A stretch of 37,817 nt of DNA from the NCBI RefSeq assembly GCF_019295435.1, contig NZ_WEKL01000112.1:89161-126977 (forward strand). The letters are read 5' to 3'. Shown here in pieces: positions 1-9,328 of this stretch. The DNA is from Aquimarina litoralis (lineage in GTDB: Bacteria; Bacteroidota; Bacteroidia; Flavobacteriales; Flavobacteriaceae). Each line of letters starts with the position of its first letter. The first letter of the stretch is position 1. Below the pieces are notes generated by a model that saw nothing but the letters and a program-made list of their open reading frames with translations, did not search any database and was not told where the DNA came from. The translations under genes were made by a program, and so were the position numbers.

Positions 1-60
1 TTGCTCATTTTTTTCGGCACAAAAAAGAATATAACCAAGTAACTACTAAATTTTAGAAGT

Positions 61-3000
61 GTGAAAAGAATACTACTAATAGTGACCATAGTAACCACAA
101 GTATTTTTTATGGTCAAGAACAGGTTCCATTTATAGATTATGATCAAATTCTGGAACGAATTTATGAATTAGAGGAGAAAGAAGATTATGAAGGTGTTCT
201 TTCAGAATTAGAGAAAATTAGTGTAAACGATTCCATTTATACCTCAAATTTGGTAACCAAATCCTATTACTTACTACAGCTAAAAAAATATGATGAGGTA
301 GTTAAAATTTGTGATCAGGGACTTCAAGCTGAAGATGATACCGAAGAATATTCTTTTTATCTAAATAAAGGATTAGCACAAATTCAAGCAGAAAAGTATG
401 AAGAAGCCATAAAAGTGTATACCAATGCACTTCAAAAATATCCTAAAAACAATGTGTTGTACCACAATTTGGGATATATATATCAGAAAATGGAAGAATG
501 GGATAAAGCATTACAAAACTATAAACAATCGGTAATTCTTAATCCTTTTTATGAAAAAAGCCATTTAGAGATAGGAAAATTATGTTATAGAAACGGTAAA
601 ATAACACAAGCTCTCATGGCATTTAATATGTATTTGATATTGAATCCTGATGGAGAAAGCTCGTTTAGCGTACTCAATCTGGTAAATAATTTGGTTTCTC
701 AGGAAAACGAGTATGACCCTATAGGAATTATAATTTCTAAGGATGATGAGACCTTTGAAGATATTGATCTAGTGCTGAATAGTAGAATAGCAATGAGCAA
801 AAACTTTAAACTTGAAAATAAAATTAATATTGGTTTAACCAGGCAGAATCAAGCACTTTTTGAACAGTTACAAGACTATGAGGGGAATGGTGGATTTTGG
901 GATCGAAAATATGTGCCTTTTTATAACTGGATTGCTGAGAATAACCATTTTGATGCTTTTACTTATACAGTTTCCTACAGTATTCAGAATAAAGATTTCA
1001 AAAAAATAATAGATAAGAATGTAGAAGATATTAAATCTTTTATAGATGTGTCCTATGATAAGTGGCAGGAACTTATGGAGGCCGATAATGAAGAAATATT
1101 CGAAGGGAAAAAACAAAAAGTTACGTATGCCTATGAAGATTACAGTTATTTACAAGCAGTAGGAATTACAAAGGAAGGTAAAAAAATAGGGAATTGGGAA
1201 ATCTATGATAATAAAGGAAGACGTTCTGGAATTGGAAAGTTTAATGAAGATGGAGTGCGTACTGGAGATTGGCAATGGTATTATACATCAGGAAAAATCT
1301 CTGAAATAGAGAATTATAAAGATGGAAAATTAGACGGGCCTTACACCTACTTTTATAAAAACGGGAATAAGGAAATTGAATGTAACTATAGTACTGGAGA
1401 GTTAGAAGGAAATTATAAAAAGTATAACGAAAAAGGAGCGCTTATAGAACATAAACAGTTTAAAAAAGGAGTTCTTGACGGAAAGTATCATTCTTTTCAT
1501 AAAATTGGAAAAATTGCCAAAGATTATGAAGTAGACTATAAAGAAGGAAAACCAGTAGGAATGGTTCGGCAATATTATCCAGATGGTTCTTTATTTAAAA
1601 AACGTCCTTTTCAGGATGGAAAAGTGAATGGAATCGAACAAATATATTTTAGTACAGGAGAACTTAGAGCAGAGTACCAGTATAAAGATGGGATTTATAA
1701 TGGCTCCTATGTAACCTACTATCGTAATGGACAAAAATCTGAAGAAGGTATTACTACTGACGGATACTATGATGGGAACTGGAAATTATACTATCCTGAT
1801 GGGAAATTAAAAAATGAGATTATATATGACAAAGGAGAATTGAATGAGGCTTACACCGAATATGATGTAGATGGAAAATTACTGTATGATTTTACCTATA
1901 GAAATGATGAATTTATAGCCTTCAAGTATTATAATAAAAACAATGAAATTGTCGAAGAAGGAAAAAAGAAAAAAGGAGAATTTTATTATAAAGGATATGA
2001 TGCATTAGGAAGTCTAATTACAGAAGGGTTATACGATATTAAGGGAGGAAAAAAAGGAGAGTGGAAGTATTATTCTGAAGGATATATGACAAACAAGGCA
2101 ACATATGAAGATAATATGCTGCAAGGGCCTTACTATAGTTATTTTCGATCTGGCAAAGAAGAATCAATAACTCCTTATAAAAATGATTCTATTCATGGAT
2201 ATTATAGCAGGTATTACGAAAATGGTACACTGGCAGAACAAGGATGGTATAAGGATAATGAAGTTCATGGAAATTGGATTTTGTATTATCAAGATGGAAG
2301 CATTAAACGAGAGAGCTTTTATCATAAAGGGAAACAACACGGAACACAAAAATTCTATGGTGTAGAAGGAAAATTAGTGTCTAGCACCACCTATAATTAT
2401 GATGACATAGTTTCAGAAAAACAATACCATCCAGGTGGTAGTTTGTTACAAGAAGTGTTGTACGATCCTACAAAAGAATCATATGACATAGCTATGAAAG
2501 GATATAACGGAAAAGTACATGCTACAACAAAATATTTACATGGTGTAAAACATGGAAGTTATGTGGCGTATAATAATGAAGATAAAAAGATTATAGATGG
2601 TGGTTTTGTCAATGGAAACCTTCATGGTTCTTGGACTTGGTACTATGATAACGGAGAAGTAAAAAGGAAAGGACAATACTTTCAAGGTAAATTTGATGGA
2701 GAATGGACTACTTACCATGAAAATGGCACAATTAATGAGAAATTTTACTATGAATCTGGGAAGTTAAACGGAGTATACGAATCTTATAATGAAGAGGGTA
2801 TTTTAACTCGTAAAATTCCTTATTTGAATGATAAAATGCATGGAGAGAGAGTTTTTTATAGTCCTGATGGAAAATTACAGGTAATTCGTTATTACCATAA
2901 TGATAAGATTATTGGTTACAGTTATCATGATAAAGAGGGTAACTTAAAACCTATGATTCCAATAAATGGTTATACTGGAAAATTAAAAGCATATTTCGAT

Positions 3001-3342
3001 AACGGGAAACCTTCTATGGAGGCTGAGTTTCAAAACGGAGTACTCGTTAATGAATTTAAAGCGTATTATTATTCAGGGCAGTTAGAACGTATAAGTGATA
3101 ATAAATTTGGTGATACACATGGGAAATACACCAAATATTTTGCAGATGGGAAAGTAAAAGAAGAAATGATGTATGAATATGGAGTGCTACACGGATTTTA
3201 TAAAAAATATCATCCTAATGGGAATATCAAAGAAGATATATCGTATCTTAATAATGAACGTAGTGGAAAAGCACTTTATTATAATGAAGCAGGAAAGCTT
3301 ACTAAAGAAAAAGTATATTATAACGATGTAGCCACAAAATAA
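61..3342 (+). CDS. Exported TPR + MORN/YwqK-repeat protein
   Basis: A 1093-residue protein that starts at GTG with a clear signal peptide (residues 1 to about 18, MKRILLIVTIVTTSIFYGQ), so it is exported. Residues about 40-215 are tetratricopeptide-like helical repeats. Residues about 215-370 show no motif I recognise. From about 385 to the C-terminus there are well over twenty tandem repeats of roughly 23 residues built on the pattern Y..NG...G.W..Y...G, which is the MORN_2/YwqK-type antitoxin repeat family. These repeats form long beta-solenoid surfaces and are common in exported Bacteroidota proteins; no enzymatic motif is visible. It is the first gene of an operon, with only 9 bases before the next start and two DUF3857 proteins following. 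No ATG lies close to the N-terminus, and the GTG directly precedes the signal peptide, which decides the start. Function unknown; a binding or scaffold role at the envelope is inference. Confidence 0.9.
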   Translation: MKRILLIVTIVTTSIFYGQEQVPFIDYDQILERIYELEEKEDYEGVLSELEKISVNDSIYTSNLVTKSYYLLQLKKYDEVVKICDQGLQAEDDTEEYSFYLNKGLAQIQAEKYEEAIKVYTNALQKYPKNNVLYHNLGYIYQKMEEWDKALQNYKQSVILNPFYEKSHLEIGKLCYRNGKITQALMAFNMYLILNPDGESSFSVLNLVNNLVSQENEYDPIGIIISKDDETFEDIDLVLNSRIAMSKNFKLENKINIGLTRQNQALFEQLQDYEGNGGFWDRKYVPFYNWIAENNHFDAFTYTVSYSIQNKDFKKIIDKNVEDIKSFIDVSYDKWQELMEADNEEIFEGKKQKVTYAYEDYSYLQAVGITKEGKKIGNWEIYDNKGRRSGIGKFNEDGVRTGDWQWYYTSGKISEIENYKDGKLDGPYTYFYKNGNKEIECNYSTGELEGNYKKYNEKGALIEHKQFKKGVLDGKYHSFHKIGKIAKDYEVDYKEGKPVGMVRQYYPDGSLFKKRPFQDGKVNGIEQIYFSTGELRAEYQYKDGIYNGSYVTYYRNGQKSEEGITTDGYYDGNWKLYYPDGKLKNEIIYDKGELNEAYTEYDVDGKLLYDFTYRNDEFIAFKYYNKNNEIVEEGKKKKGEFYYKGYDALGSLITEGLYDIKGGKKGEWKYYSEGYMTNKATYEDNMLQGPYYSYFRSGKEESITPYKNDSIHGYYSRYYENGTLAEQGWYKDNEVHGNWILYYQDGSIKRESFYHKGKQHGTQKFYGVEGKLVSSTTYNYDDIVSEKQYHPGGSLLQEVLYDPTKESYDIAMKGYNGKVHATTKYLHGVKHGSYVAYNNEDKKIIDGGFVNGNLHGSWTWYYDNGEVKRKGQYFQGKFDGEWTTYHENGTINEKFYYESGKLNGVYESYNEEGILTRKIPYLNDKMHGERVFYSPDGKLQVIRYYHNDKIIGYSYHDKEGNLKPMIPINGYTGKLKAYFDNGKPSMEAEFQNGVLVNEFKAYYYSGQLERISDNKFGDTHGKYTKYFADGKVKEEMMYEYGVLHGFYKKYHPNGNIKEDISYLNNERSGKALYYNEAGKLTKEKVYYNDVATK

Positions 3343-3351
3343 AATAAATAT

Positions 3352-5280
3352 ATGCTTAGGAATGGATTTATGATAATGGTATTCCTGCTGTCTTTTGGAG
3401 GACAAGCCCAAAATACCTCACCTTTGTTTAAAGAATACAAAGCGAAATACCCCGATGATTATTCGGTTAAATTATTAGAAGAGAGAAATGTAGATATACG
3501 TCTTAAAAACGGAGAGATCCTGATTACTCAAGAAGTGCTGGAAGAAAATCTATATTTGGATGCAGCAGCGACATATCAATCAAAACAATCCATAAACTAT
3601 TCGACTTTTTTAGAGGTAGAATCGATCGAAGCTGCTTCTATGGTGTATGAAAATGGTAAATACAATACTATCGAAGTGGAAGATTTTGTAACAAAGGATG
3701 AGATGGATCAGAGCTTCTATGACGATTCTAAATCTATTAATTTTATTTATCCCAATTTACAACCTGGCTCCAAGTCAAAATTAAAATATAAAGAGAAAAT
3801 TAAGAACCCTCGTTTTCTTGGAACATTCTTTTTTGCAGATTTTCATCCTACCGTAAAAAGTAAACTTACGATTACAGTCGACAAAAATATTTCTATAAAG
3901 TTTAAGGATTTTAATATCGGAGAACTTCCGATTAATTTTTCAAAATCTGAAAAAAGAGGCAAACAAATCTATACATGGGAAGTTAATCAAATGGATAAAT
4001 TTGAAATTGATCCTGGCGCTCCAAATTTTAGAAATACCTTGCCGCATCTTATCCCTATGATTACCGAATACGAATCCAAAGGGGAAAAAGTTAAAGTTTT
4101 AGGAGAAATAGCAGACTTATATGGTTGGTATTATTCGTTGGTTAAAGATATTAATGAGTCAGAGCCAGATCAAGAATTACAACAGATTGTACAGAAATTA
4201 ACAAAAGACAAAAAAACGGATCTAGAAAAGGTAAAAGCAATTTACTATTGGGTTCAAGAGAATATAAAATATATCGCTTTCGAATATGCTTTAGGAGGTT
4301 TTGTTCCTAGACAAGCAAATGACGTTTTCAACAAAAAATATGGAGATTGCAAAGATAATTCAAGTATACTACAAGAAATGTTGGAAATAGCAGGATTAAA
4401 AGGAAACCTTACCTGGATTGGGACCAGAAGCATTCCTTATAAATATGAAGAAGTTCCTACTCCTGCAGTAGATAATCATATGATCCTTACGTATATAGAT
4501 GGTAATGATGTATATTATTTAGATGCCACAGGAAGATATATCCCTATCGATTTACCTACTTCTTTTATTCAAGGAAAAGAAGCGTTAATAGCTGTAAATG
4601 AGAATGAGTTTGATATCAAAGAAGTTCCAGTTATAGATGCAAAAAGAAATGCTCTTGTGGATTCTACCTATATAAAGATCGAAGATCAAACGATAAAAGG
4701 AACAGGTAGTTTTAATTTATCAGGATATTCTAAAATAGATTTTTTTAATGCTTTTGAAAGAGCAAAAAAAGAAGAAAATTTAAAGTCGATTTATACTAGA
4801 GAGCTGAGAAAAGGTAGCAATAAGTTTTTGATTGAGAGTTTTGAAGAAATTAATAAGTATGATTACGAGAAAGACTTTACAATAAACTACTCCTTCAATA
4901 TCAAGGATTATATGACTTCATTAGATGATGAAACATATATAAATCTCAATTTAAATAAAGAGATTAGTCGTTTTAAGCTTAAAAAAGATCGAAAAAGTGC
5001 TAGAGAATATAGATACAAATCATACACTAAAAATGTAACAGTGCTTGAAATTCCAGAGGATAAAACAGTATCCTATATCCCAGAAAGCTTTTCTATTTCC
5101 AATGATTTTTTCGAATGTTCCATAACATACACAAAAAAAGCTTCCGCTATTGTTTATGAACTAGAAATGAATCAGAACTTTATTTTATTAGATATTTCTC
5201 AACAAAAAGAGTTCAATAAGCTGATCAAAAAAATAGAGAAGAATTTTAAAGAAGTAGTGATCCTAAAAGATAAGAAGTAA
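3352..5280 (+). CDS. DUF3857 / transglutaminase-like exported protein (triad intact)
   Basis: 642 residues with an N-terminal signal peptide (MLRNGFMIMVFLLSFGGQAQ). The N-terminal half matches the DUF3857 layout. The middle is a transglutaminase/protease-like core with Cys333 in the motif YGDCKDNS, His376 in DNHMILTY and Asp391 in YYLDATG, which together form a Cys-His-Asp triad. The C-terminal part resembles the beta-rich tail usual in these Bacteroidota proteins. The family is widespread in Bacteroidota; substrates are generally unknown, and the fold supports a peptidase, amidase or cross-linking activity in the periplasm or at the surface. The gene is 9 bases after the MORN-repeat gene and 36 bases before a second DUF3857 gene, so the three are very likely co-transcribed. 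Confidence 0.9.
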   Translation: MLRNGFMIMVFLLSFGGQAQNTSPLFKEYKAKYPDDYSVKLLEERNVDIRLKNGEILITQEVLEENLYLDAAATYQSKQSINYSTFLEVESIEAASMVYENGKYNTIEVEDFVTKDEMDQSFYDDSKSINFIYPNLQPGSKSKLKYKEKIKNPRFLGTFFFADFHPTVKSKLTITVDKNISIKFKDFNIGELPINFSKSEKRGKQIYTWEVNQMDKFEIDPGAPNFRNTLPHLIPMITEYESKGEKVKVLGEIADLYGWYYSLVKDINESEPDQELQQIVQKLTKDKKTDLEKVKAIYYWVQENIKYIAFEYALGGFVPRQANDVFNKKYGDCKDNSSILQEMLEIAGLKGNLTWIGTRSIPYKYEEVPTPAVDNHMILTYIDGNDVYYLDATGRYIPIDLPTSFIQGKEALIAVNENEFDIKEVPVIDAKRNALVDSTYIKIEDQTIKGTGSFNLSGYSKIDFFNAFERAKKEENLKSIYTRELRKGSNKFLIESFEEINKYDYEKDFTINYSFNIKDYMTSLDDETYINLNLNKEISRFKLKKDRKSAREYRYKSYTKNVTVLEIPEDKTVSYIPESFSISNDFFECSITYTKKASAIVYELEMNQNFILLDISQQKEFNKLIKKIEKNFKEVVILKDKK

Positions 5281-5316
5281 ATAAATCCAGTGCATTTGAC
5301 AACTAAAAAGTTATAA

Positions 5317-7290
5317 ATGAAAGAACTAAAATATTTTGCAATTGTAATTTTTTTGACTTCCAATTTATGGAGTCAAAAAGATCCTTACTATACAACCTAC
5401 GATTGGAATGACGATCCAATAGCTAATATTGATTTAAAAAAATATGAAGATAAAGATATAGTAGCTTTTAAGGATAAAGTAGTTAATGAATTCTATTTTT
5501 TAGATAATGACGATTTTGTAGAATATTCATTAATCCATAAGCTATATTGGCTTAATTCAAATGATAATATAGAAAAATATAACAAAGTATATCTTCCTTC
5601 GAGTTCGAATTCTGAATTGGTAAAAAATAAGGCTCGTGTGATTACCAAATCAGGGAAGATCATAGAATTGGATGATTCTAAAATTTTAACATCTAAAGAC
5701 GAAGAAACAAAACGTACACTAAAATACTATGCATTAGAAGGTGTAGAAATAGGAGGTTTTATTGAGTATTTTTTTGTGGTAAAAAGATATCCTGGATATA
5801 CCGGTAAAAGGATCACATTACAATCAAATTTTGAAAAAGAGAATGTGAGTTTTGAACTTTTAGCACCTTCTAATCTTACTTTTAAGACAAAAAGTTACAA
5901 TGAACTTCCTGAAGTTATTCAGGATACTACTAATACAGACAAAAATCATTGGAAGCTACAACTGGAAAAATTAGAAGCGATAGATAATGAAGAACAAGCT
6001 CCATACGGAGCTATGAAGAAATTCTTGGTGTATAAGCTAGAAAAAAACACTAACAATCCTACTAATGATATTGTTTCTTATCGAATTGGTTCTCAAAATA
6101 TTTATAAAAATTTGTTTGTAGATACCGACGAAAAGCTGAATAAAAAAATAACAAAGTTCTTAAAATCTGTAGAAGATGCTAATAGTGAAGATATAGCTAC
6201 AAAAATTAGAGCACTTGAAAATTATATTAAGGCTAATATATATGTAGCAAAGGTAAATCGAAAAGATCTGGAAGATGTTTCGAGTATCCTAGAAAATAAA
6301 GTTGCTAATGAAAGAGGAATAGTAAAACTATATTTGGCTTTATTTAAAGCCTTAAACATTAAACACCAACTCGTGTATACTACGGATAGAAGGGACATGA
6401 AGTTCGATAAAGGCTTTGAAGCCTTTAACTTTTTACAAGAAAGTCTTATCTATTTTCCTAAAGTTAAGTTATACATGGCTCCTACCAAAATAGAGTCTAG
6501 ATTAGGATTCCCTCCAGGATATCTCACCGATAATTATGGATTGTTTATAAAACCAGTGACTATAGGAGGTTTTACATCTGGAGTTGGTAGTGTAAAGTAT
6601 ATAAAACCAGTAAATTATGATAAGACTAATTATAATTTGGTGATGAACGTGAGTTTTGATCCAGACGATCTTACAGTGACAGAACTAAAGATGGATCGCG
6701 TAATGGACGGATATTATGCGGTATACATCCAGCCTTTTATGGATATTGCCAAAGAGGAAAATAAAGATGAAATGATAGAAAGTGTGATTAAATCTATCAA
6801 TCCTAACATTGAAATTTTAGAAAAGAAAGCCTTGAATGCTTCTTCTAAAGACTTCGGAAGTAGACCTTTGCAGATTATAGCAGATCTAAAATCAGAGGAT
6901 TATGTTGATAAAGCAGGTAATAAATACCTATTTAAGGTCGGAAAAATTATAGGTCCTCAGCAAGAGATGTATCAGGAAAAAGTTCGACAACTTCCCGCAG
7001 AAAATGAATTCGAAAGAAGTTATGATCGAAAGATAATTGTAGACATACCTAGTGGATATCAATTCAAAAATCTAGATAAGATTAATATGAATGAATCTTA
7101 CAGTAAAGAAGATAAAGAATTGTTTATGTTTTCATCATCTTATGAAATAAAGGACAATCAATTGATTGTGTCTATCAAAGAGTTTTATAATCAAAATATT
7201 ATTGATGTTGCTCTGTACGAAGATTATAGAAAAGTGATCAACAGTGCAGCAAACTTTAATAAAGTAACTTTGGTATTGGAAAAGATATAA
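5317..7290 (+). CDS. DUF3857 protein with degenerate transglutaminase core (no Cys)
   Basis: 657 residues with a signal peptide (MKELKYFAIVIFLTSNLWSQ). It has the same overall layout as its upstream neighbour: a DUF3857-like N-terminal half, a helical transglutaminase-like region about residues 285-395, and a C-terminal beta-rich domain. Where the active-site Cys should sit (GDCKD in the neighbour), this protein reads NERGIVKLYLALFKALNI, and I find no cysteine anywhere in the translation. It is therefore probably a non-catalytic paralogue. It is last in the operon; the next gene begins after a 207-base gap with its own promoter. Family assignment is firm; that it partners or regulates the catalytic copy is inference. 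Confidence 0.85.
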   Translation: MKELKYFAIVIFLTSNLWSQKDPYYTTYDWNDDPIANIDLKKYEDKDIVAFKDKVVNEFYFLDNDDFVEYSLIHKLYWLNSNDNIEKYNKVYLPSSSNSELVKNKARVITKSGKIIELDDSKILTSKDEETKRTLKYYALEGVEIGGFIEYFFVVKRYPGYTGKRITLQSNFEKENVSFELLAPSNLTFKTKSYNELPEVIQDTTNTDKNHWKLQLEKLEAIDNEEQAPYGAMKKFLVYKLEKNTNNPTNDIVSYRIGSQNIYKNLFVDTDEKLNKKITKFLKSVEDANSEDIATKIRALENYIKANIYVAKVNRKDLEDVSSILENKVANERGIVKLYLALFKALNIKHQLVYTTDRRDMKFDKGFEAFNFLQESLIYFPKVKLYMAPTKIESRLGFPPGYLTDNYGLFIKPVTIGGFTSGVGSVKYIKPVNYDKTNYNLVMNVSFDPDDLTVTELKMDRVMDGYYAVYIQPFMDIAKEENKDEMIESVIKSINPNIEILEKKALNASSKDFGSRPLQIIADLKSEDYVDKAGNKYLFKVGKIIGPQQEMYQEKVRQLPAENEFERSYDRKIIVDIPSGYQFKNLDKINMNESYSKEDKELFMFSSSYEIKDNQLIVSIKEFYNQNIIDVALYEDYRKVINSAANFNKVTLVLEKI

Positions 7291-7448
7291 ATCATTTTCT
7301 ACTTCATATAAACTCTAATTTGAACCCATGCCATTTAGGTCTTCTTCGAGTTGTGTTTTAGGATAAAATAAAAAGAATTCTTGTTGTATAAGTAGTAGTA
7401 CGTATTATTTACGCACTAGTTCGTATTTCATGTAAAAAACCGTGTATA

Positions 7449-7456
7449 TACTTTTG
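7449..7456 (+). promoter_or_regulatory. TAnnTTTG -7 element of the curlin gene
   Basis: TACTTTTG matches the Bacteroidota -7 consensus TAnnTTTG exactly and lies 41 bases before the curlin ATG. No clean TTTG -33 box is visible at the normal spacing, which may mean that an activator is needed. The upstream bases 7401-7413 contain the short inverted repeat CGTA-N5-TACG, a weak operator candidate. Confidence 0.6.
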
Positions 7457-7497
7457 TTTCAGATAATTAAAAATCTGTTAATCAAAATATTTACACA

Positions 7498-8904
7498 ATG
7501 AAAAATTCAATTTTAATCTTAGGGGCTTTATTTCATGTAACCTTAATGCTAGGGCAATCAAACACCAGTACTACCAATTCTGTTGGAGAACAAAATACTA
7601 CTACTGTAGAGCAGGTGGGATCTGCAAACATCATTACAATTGCACAAGAAGGAAACGCAAATCAGGCGACTGCACTACAAGGTAGCGAAGGAGATGATAC
7701 CGTAATTAATGCTACCGAAAGTCTTATAGAGCAGGTACAAACGGGTAATGAAAATATCGCATCCGTAGAACAAGAACAGCTAAACAATGAAGCGTATCAA
7801 ACTCAAATAGGAGATAGCAATAGTAGTACGATTACTCAAAATATAAATGCTACAGGAGAAGAGAATAGTGCTACACAATATCAGGAAGGGAATCTTAACA
7901 CAGCTACATTGCAGCAAAGGGGGAATACAAATCTGGCATCACAAACACAGATAGGAGATGGTAATACTGCAAATGCCAGACAAGTAGGAAATAACAACAT
8001 GTCTACGCTACGACAAGAAGGTAATAATAACTCCTCTACATCTTTTCAGGGGAGTATAGCATTTAGTTCGGATAATGGAATTATTGATCAAATACAAATA
8101 GGTAATGGAAATACGGTTTTTGCTCGCCAGGAAGAAGATAACAATCAAATTTCGCAAAGTCAATCTGGCGATGATAATAATGCGAGTGTCGTACAGAATG
8201 TAGACTTTTTTGGCGGAAATAATACGGCAACTCAGATTCAATCAGGAAATAGGAATACTGCTTCTACGATCCAAGAAGGAGATCCTCTTTTTACTGGTAA
8301 TAATAATTCCTCATCCATTAGTCAAACGGGAGATGATAATACTGCAACTTCAGAACAAAATAGTCAAAGAAGTAGCGCTACAATTACCCAAATTGGGAAT
8401 CTAAATACTGCTGCCGATAATCAAAACGGTTCAGATCATATCAGTGTAGTGTATCAGGAAGGAGAAGAAAATGCTGTTACATCCTCACAGAACGGAGATA
8501 CACATAATAGTGATATCGAGCAAATAGGAAATGTAAATACAGTAGAAAGCACACAGCGCAATGGTGATATGAATATAATGGTTATTGCTCAAAATGGAAA
8601 TGATAATACCACTACCTCTTTACAACAAGGAAGTAACAATATGGGCGATGTAATACAAGTTGGAGATGGAAATACGGCTATTACTACTCAAATAGGAGAT
8701 CAGAACATTGTTTTTGTCTCACAATTAGGTGATGGTAATACGAGTACAATGTCTCAAAGCGGTAGCTTTAATAGCTTAAATATAACACAGTTAGGGGGTG
8801 CCAACGCCGCAACAGTAACACAGATTGGAATGTCACATAGCAGTACAACCCTACAAAATGGGATAGGTAATGTTGCTACAGTGAGTCAAAGTGATGGTCA
8901 ATAA
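7498..8904 (+). CDS. Large secreted curlin-repeat protein
   Basis: 468 residues with a signal peptide (MKNSILILGALFHVTLMLGQ) followed almost entirely by about 37 half-repeats of roughly 11 residues of the form G-x-x-N-x-a-x-x-x-Q. This is the curlin (CsgA/CsgB) repeat that stacks into a beta-helical functional amyloid. The protein is rich in N, Q, S, T and G and poor in aromatic and charged residues, as expected. It is about three times the length of enterobacterial CsgA (151 residues). Several units are interrupted by short insertions, for example NVDFFGGN and DPLFTGNN. No csgE, csgF or csgG homologue is present in the window, so the export machinery must be encoded elsewhere. Likely role: extracellular fibre or matrix adhesin (family-based inference). 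Confidence 0.88.
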   Translation: MKNSILILGALFHVTLMLGQSNTSTTNSVGEQNTTTVEQVGSANIITIAQEGNANQATALQGSEGDDTVINATESLIEQVQTGNENIASVEQEQLNNEAYQTQIGDSNSSTITQNINATGEENSATQYQEGNLNTATLQQRGNTNLASQTQIGDGNTANARQVGNNNMSTLRQEGNNNSSTSFQGSIAFSSDNGIIDQIQIGNGNTVFARQEEDNNQISQSQSGDDNNASVVQNVDFFGGNNTATQIQSGNRNTASTIQEGDPLFTGNNNSSSISQTGDDNTATSEQNSQRSSATITQIGNLNTAADNQNGSDHISVVYQEGEENAVTSSQNGDTHNSDIEQIGNVNTVESTQRNGDMNIMVIAQNGNDNTTTSLQQGSNNMGDVIQVGDGNTAITTQIGDQNIVFVSQLGDGNTSTMSQSGSFNSLNITQLGGANAATVTQIGMSHSSTTLQNGIGNVATVSQSDGQ

Positions 8905-8930
8905 AGGGGGATATTAATAGGACCATCACT
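8890..8930 (+). repeat. 10-bp inverted repeat across the curlin stop codon
   Basis: AGTGATGGTC (8890-8899) and GACCATCACT (8921-8930) are perfect inverted complements separated by 21 bases that include the stop codon at 8902-8904. In the mRNA this would form a hairpin enclosing the stop, immediately upstream of a conventional terminator. Confidence 0.6.
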
Positions 8931-8934
8931 AAAG

Positions 8935-8966
8935 AAAGGAGTCGGATAAAGGCTCCTTTTCTTTTA
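8935..8966 (+). terminator. Rho-independent terminator of the curlin gene
   Basis: AAAGGAGTC (8935-8943) pairs with GGCTCCTTT (8951-8959), nine pairs including one G-U, with a 7-base loop and a following T-rich tract. It lies 30 bases past the stop codon. Confidence 0.75.
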
Positions 8967-8979
8967 AAAATTTATTCTT

Positions 8980-9084
8980 ATGAAACCAACGAAAAACATC
9001 AACTATAACACATTAGCCAATATCAGCCTGTTATACGGAATCACTTTTTTTATCATTTTTCTTTTATTGATATATCAAATGTGA
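8980..9084 (+). CDS. Possible 34-residue membrane peptide
   Basis: A short ATG-initiated ORF of 34 codons. Its product has a polar basic N-terminus (MKPTKNINYN) followed by one strongly hydrophobic segment of about 20 residues (ISLLYGITFFIIFLLLIYQM), a good single transmembrane helix. It lies between the curlin terminator and a second hairpin, in a 424-base stretch (8905-9328) that otherwise holds only those hairpins and the promoter of the next gene. No homologue is recognised. It could be a chance ORF; the clean topology is the only argument for it. Confidence 0.4.
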   Translation: MKPTKNINYNTLANISLLYGITFFIIFLLLIYQM

Positions 9085-9174
9085 TTACCATTCAAATAGA
9101 TTAATATGTAGTTTTTGACATGAAAGACTATTTTAAAAGGTTGGATAGATGATCCTGACTACCCCAAAACCAGC

Positions 9175-9200
9175 AAAACGGCCGATGTATTGGTCGTTTT
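9175..9200. terminator. Hairpin, possible terminator
   Basis: AAAACGGCC (9175-9183) and GGTCGTTTT (9192-9200) form a nine-pair stem with one G-U pair and an 8-base loop. The flanking A and T bases give it terminator character for either strand. It lies about 90 bases after the small ORF that ends at 9084. Confidence 0.5.
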
Positions 9201-9274
9201 GTGATTTTAGTACATTTCTTTATACAGATTTCGAGTTTCTTGTAGATAGAAAAATACAGTAATTCTACCTATAG

Positions 9275-9302
9275 TTTGTTTTTATCAAAATCTATAATTT
9301 TG
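9275..9302 (+). promoter_or_regulatory. Bacteroidota-type promoter for the 9329 gene
   Basis: A -33-like TTTG at 9275-9278 and a perfect -7 element TAATTTTG at 9295-9302 are separated by 16 bases, just 26 bases before the ATG at 9329. This is the most complete primary-sigma promoter in the window. Confidence 0.65.
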
Positions 9303-9328
9303 ACCGTAAACATTAGCGAACATCATCT

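Noticed and set aside
7540-8900. Regular short repeats, considered as a CRISPR array or satellite
   Set aside because: They are degenerate at the DNA level and follow the codon phase of the curlin protein repeats; there are no conserved direct repeats or spacers.
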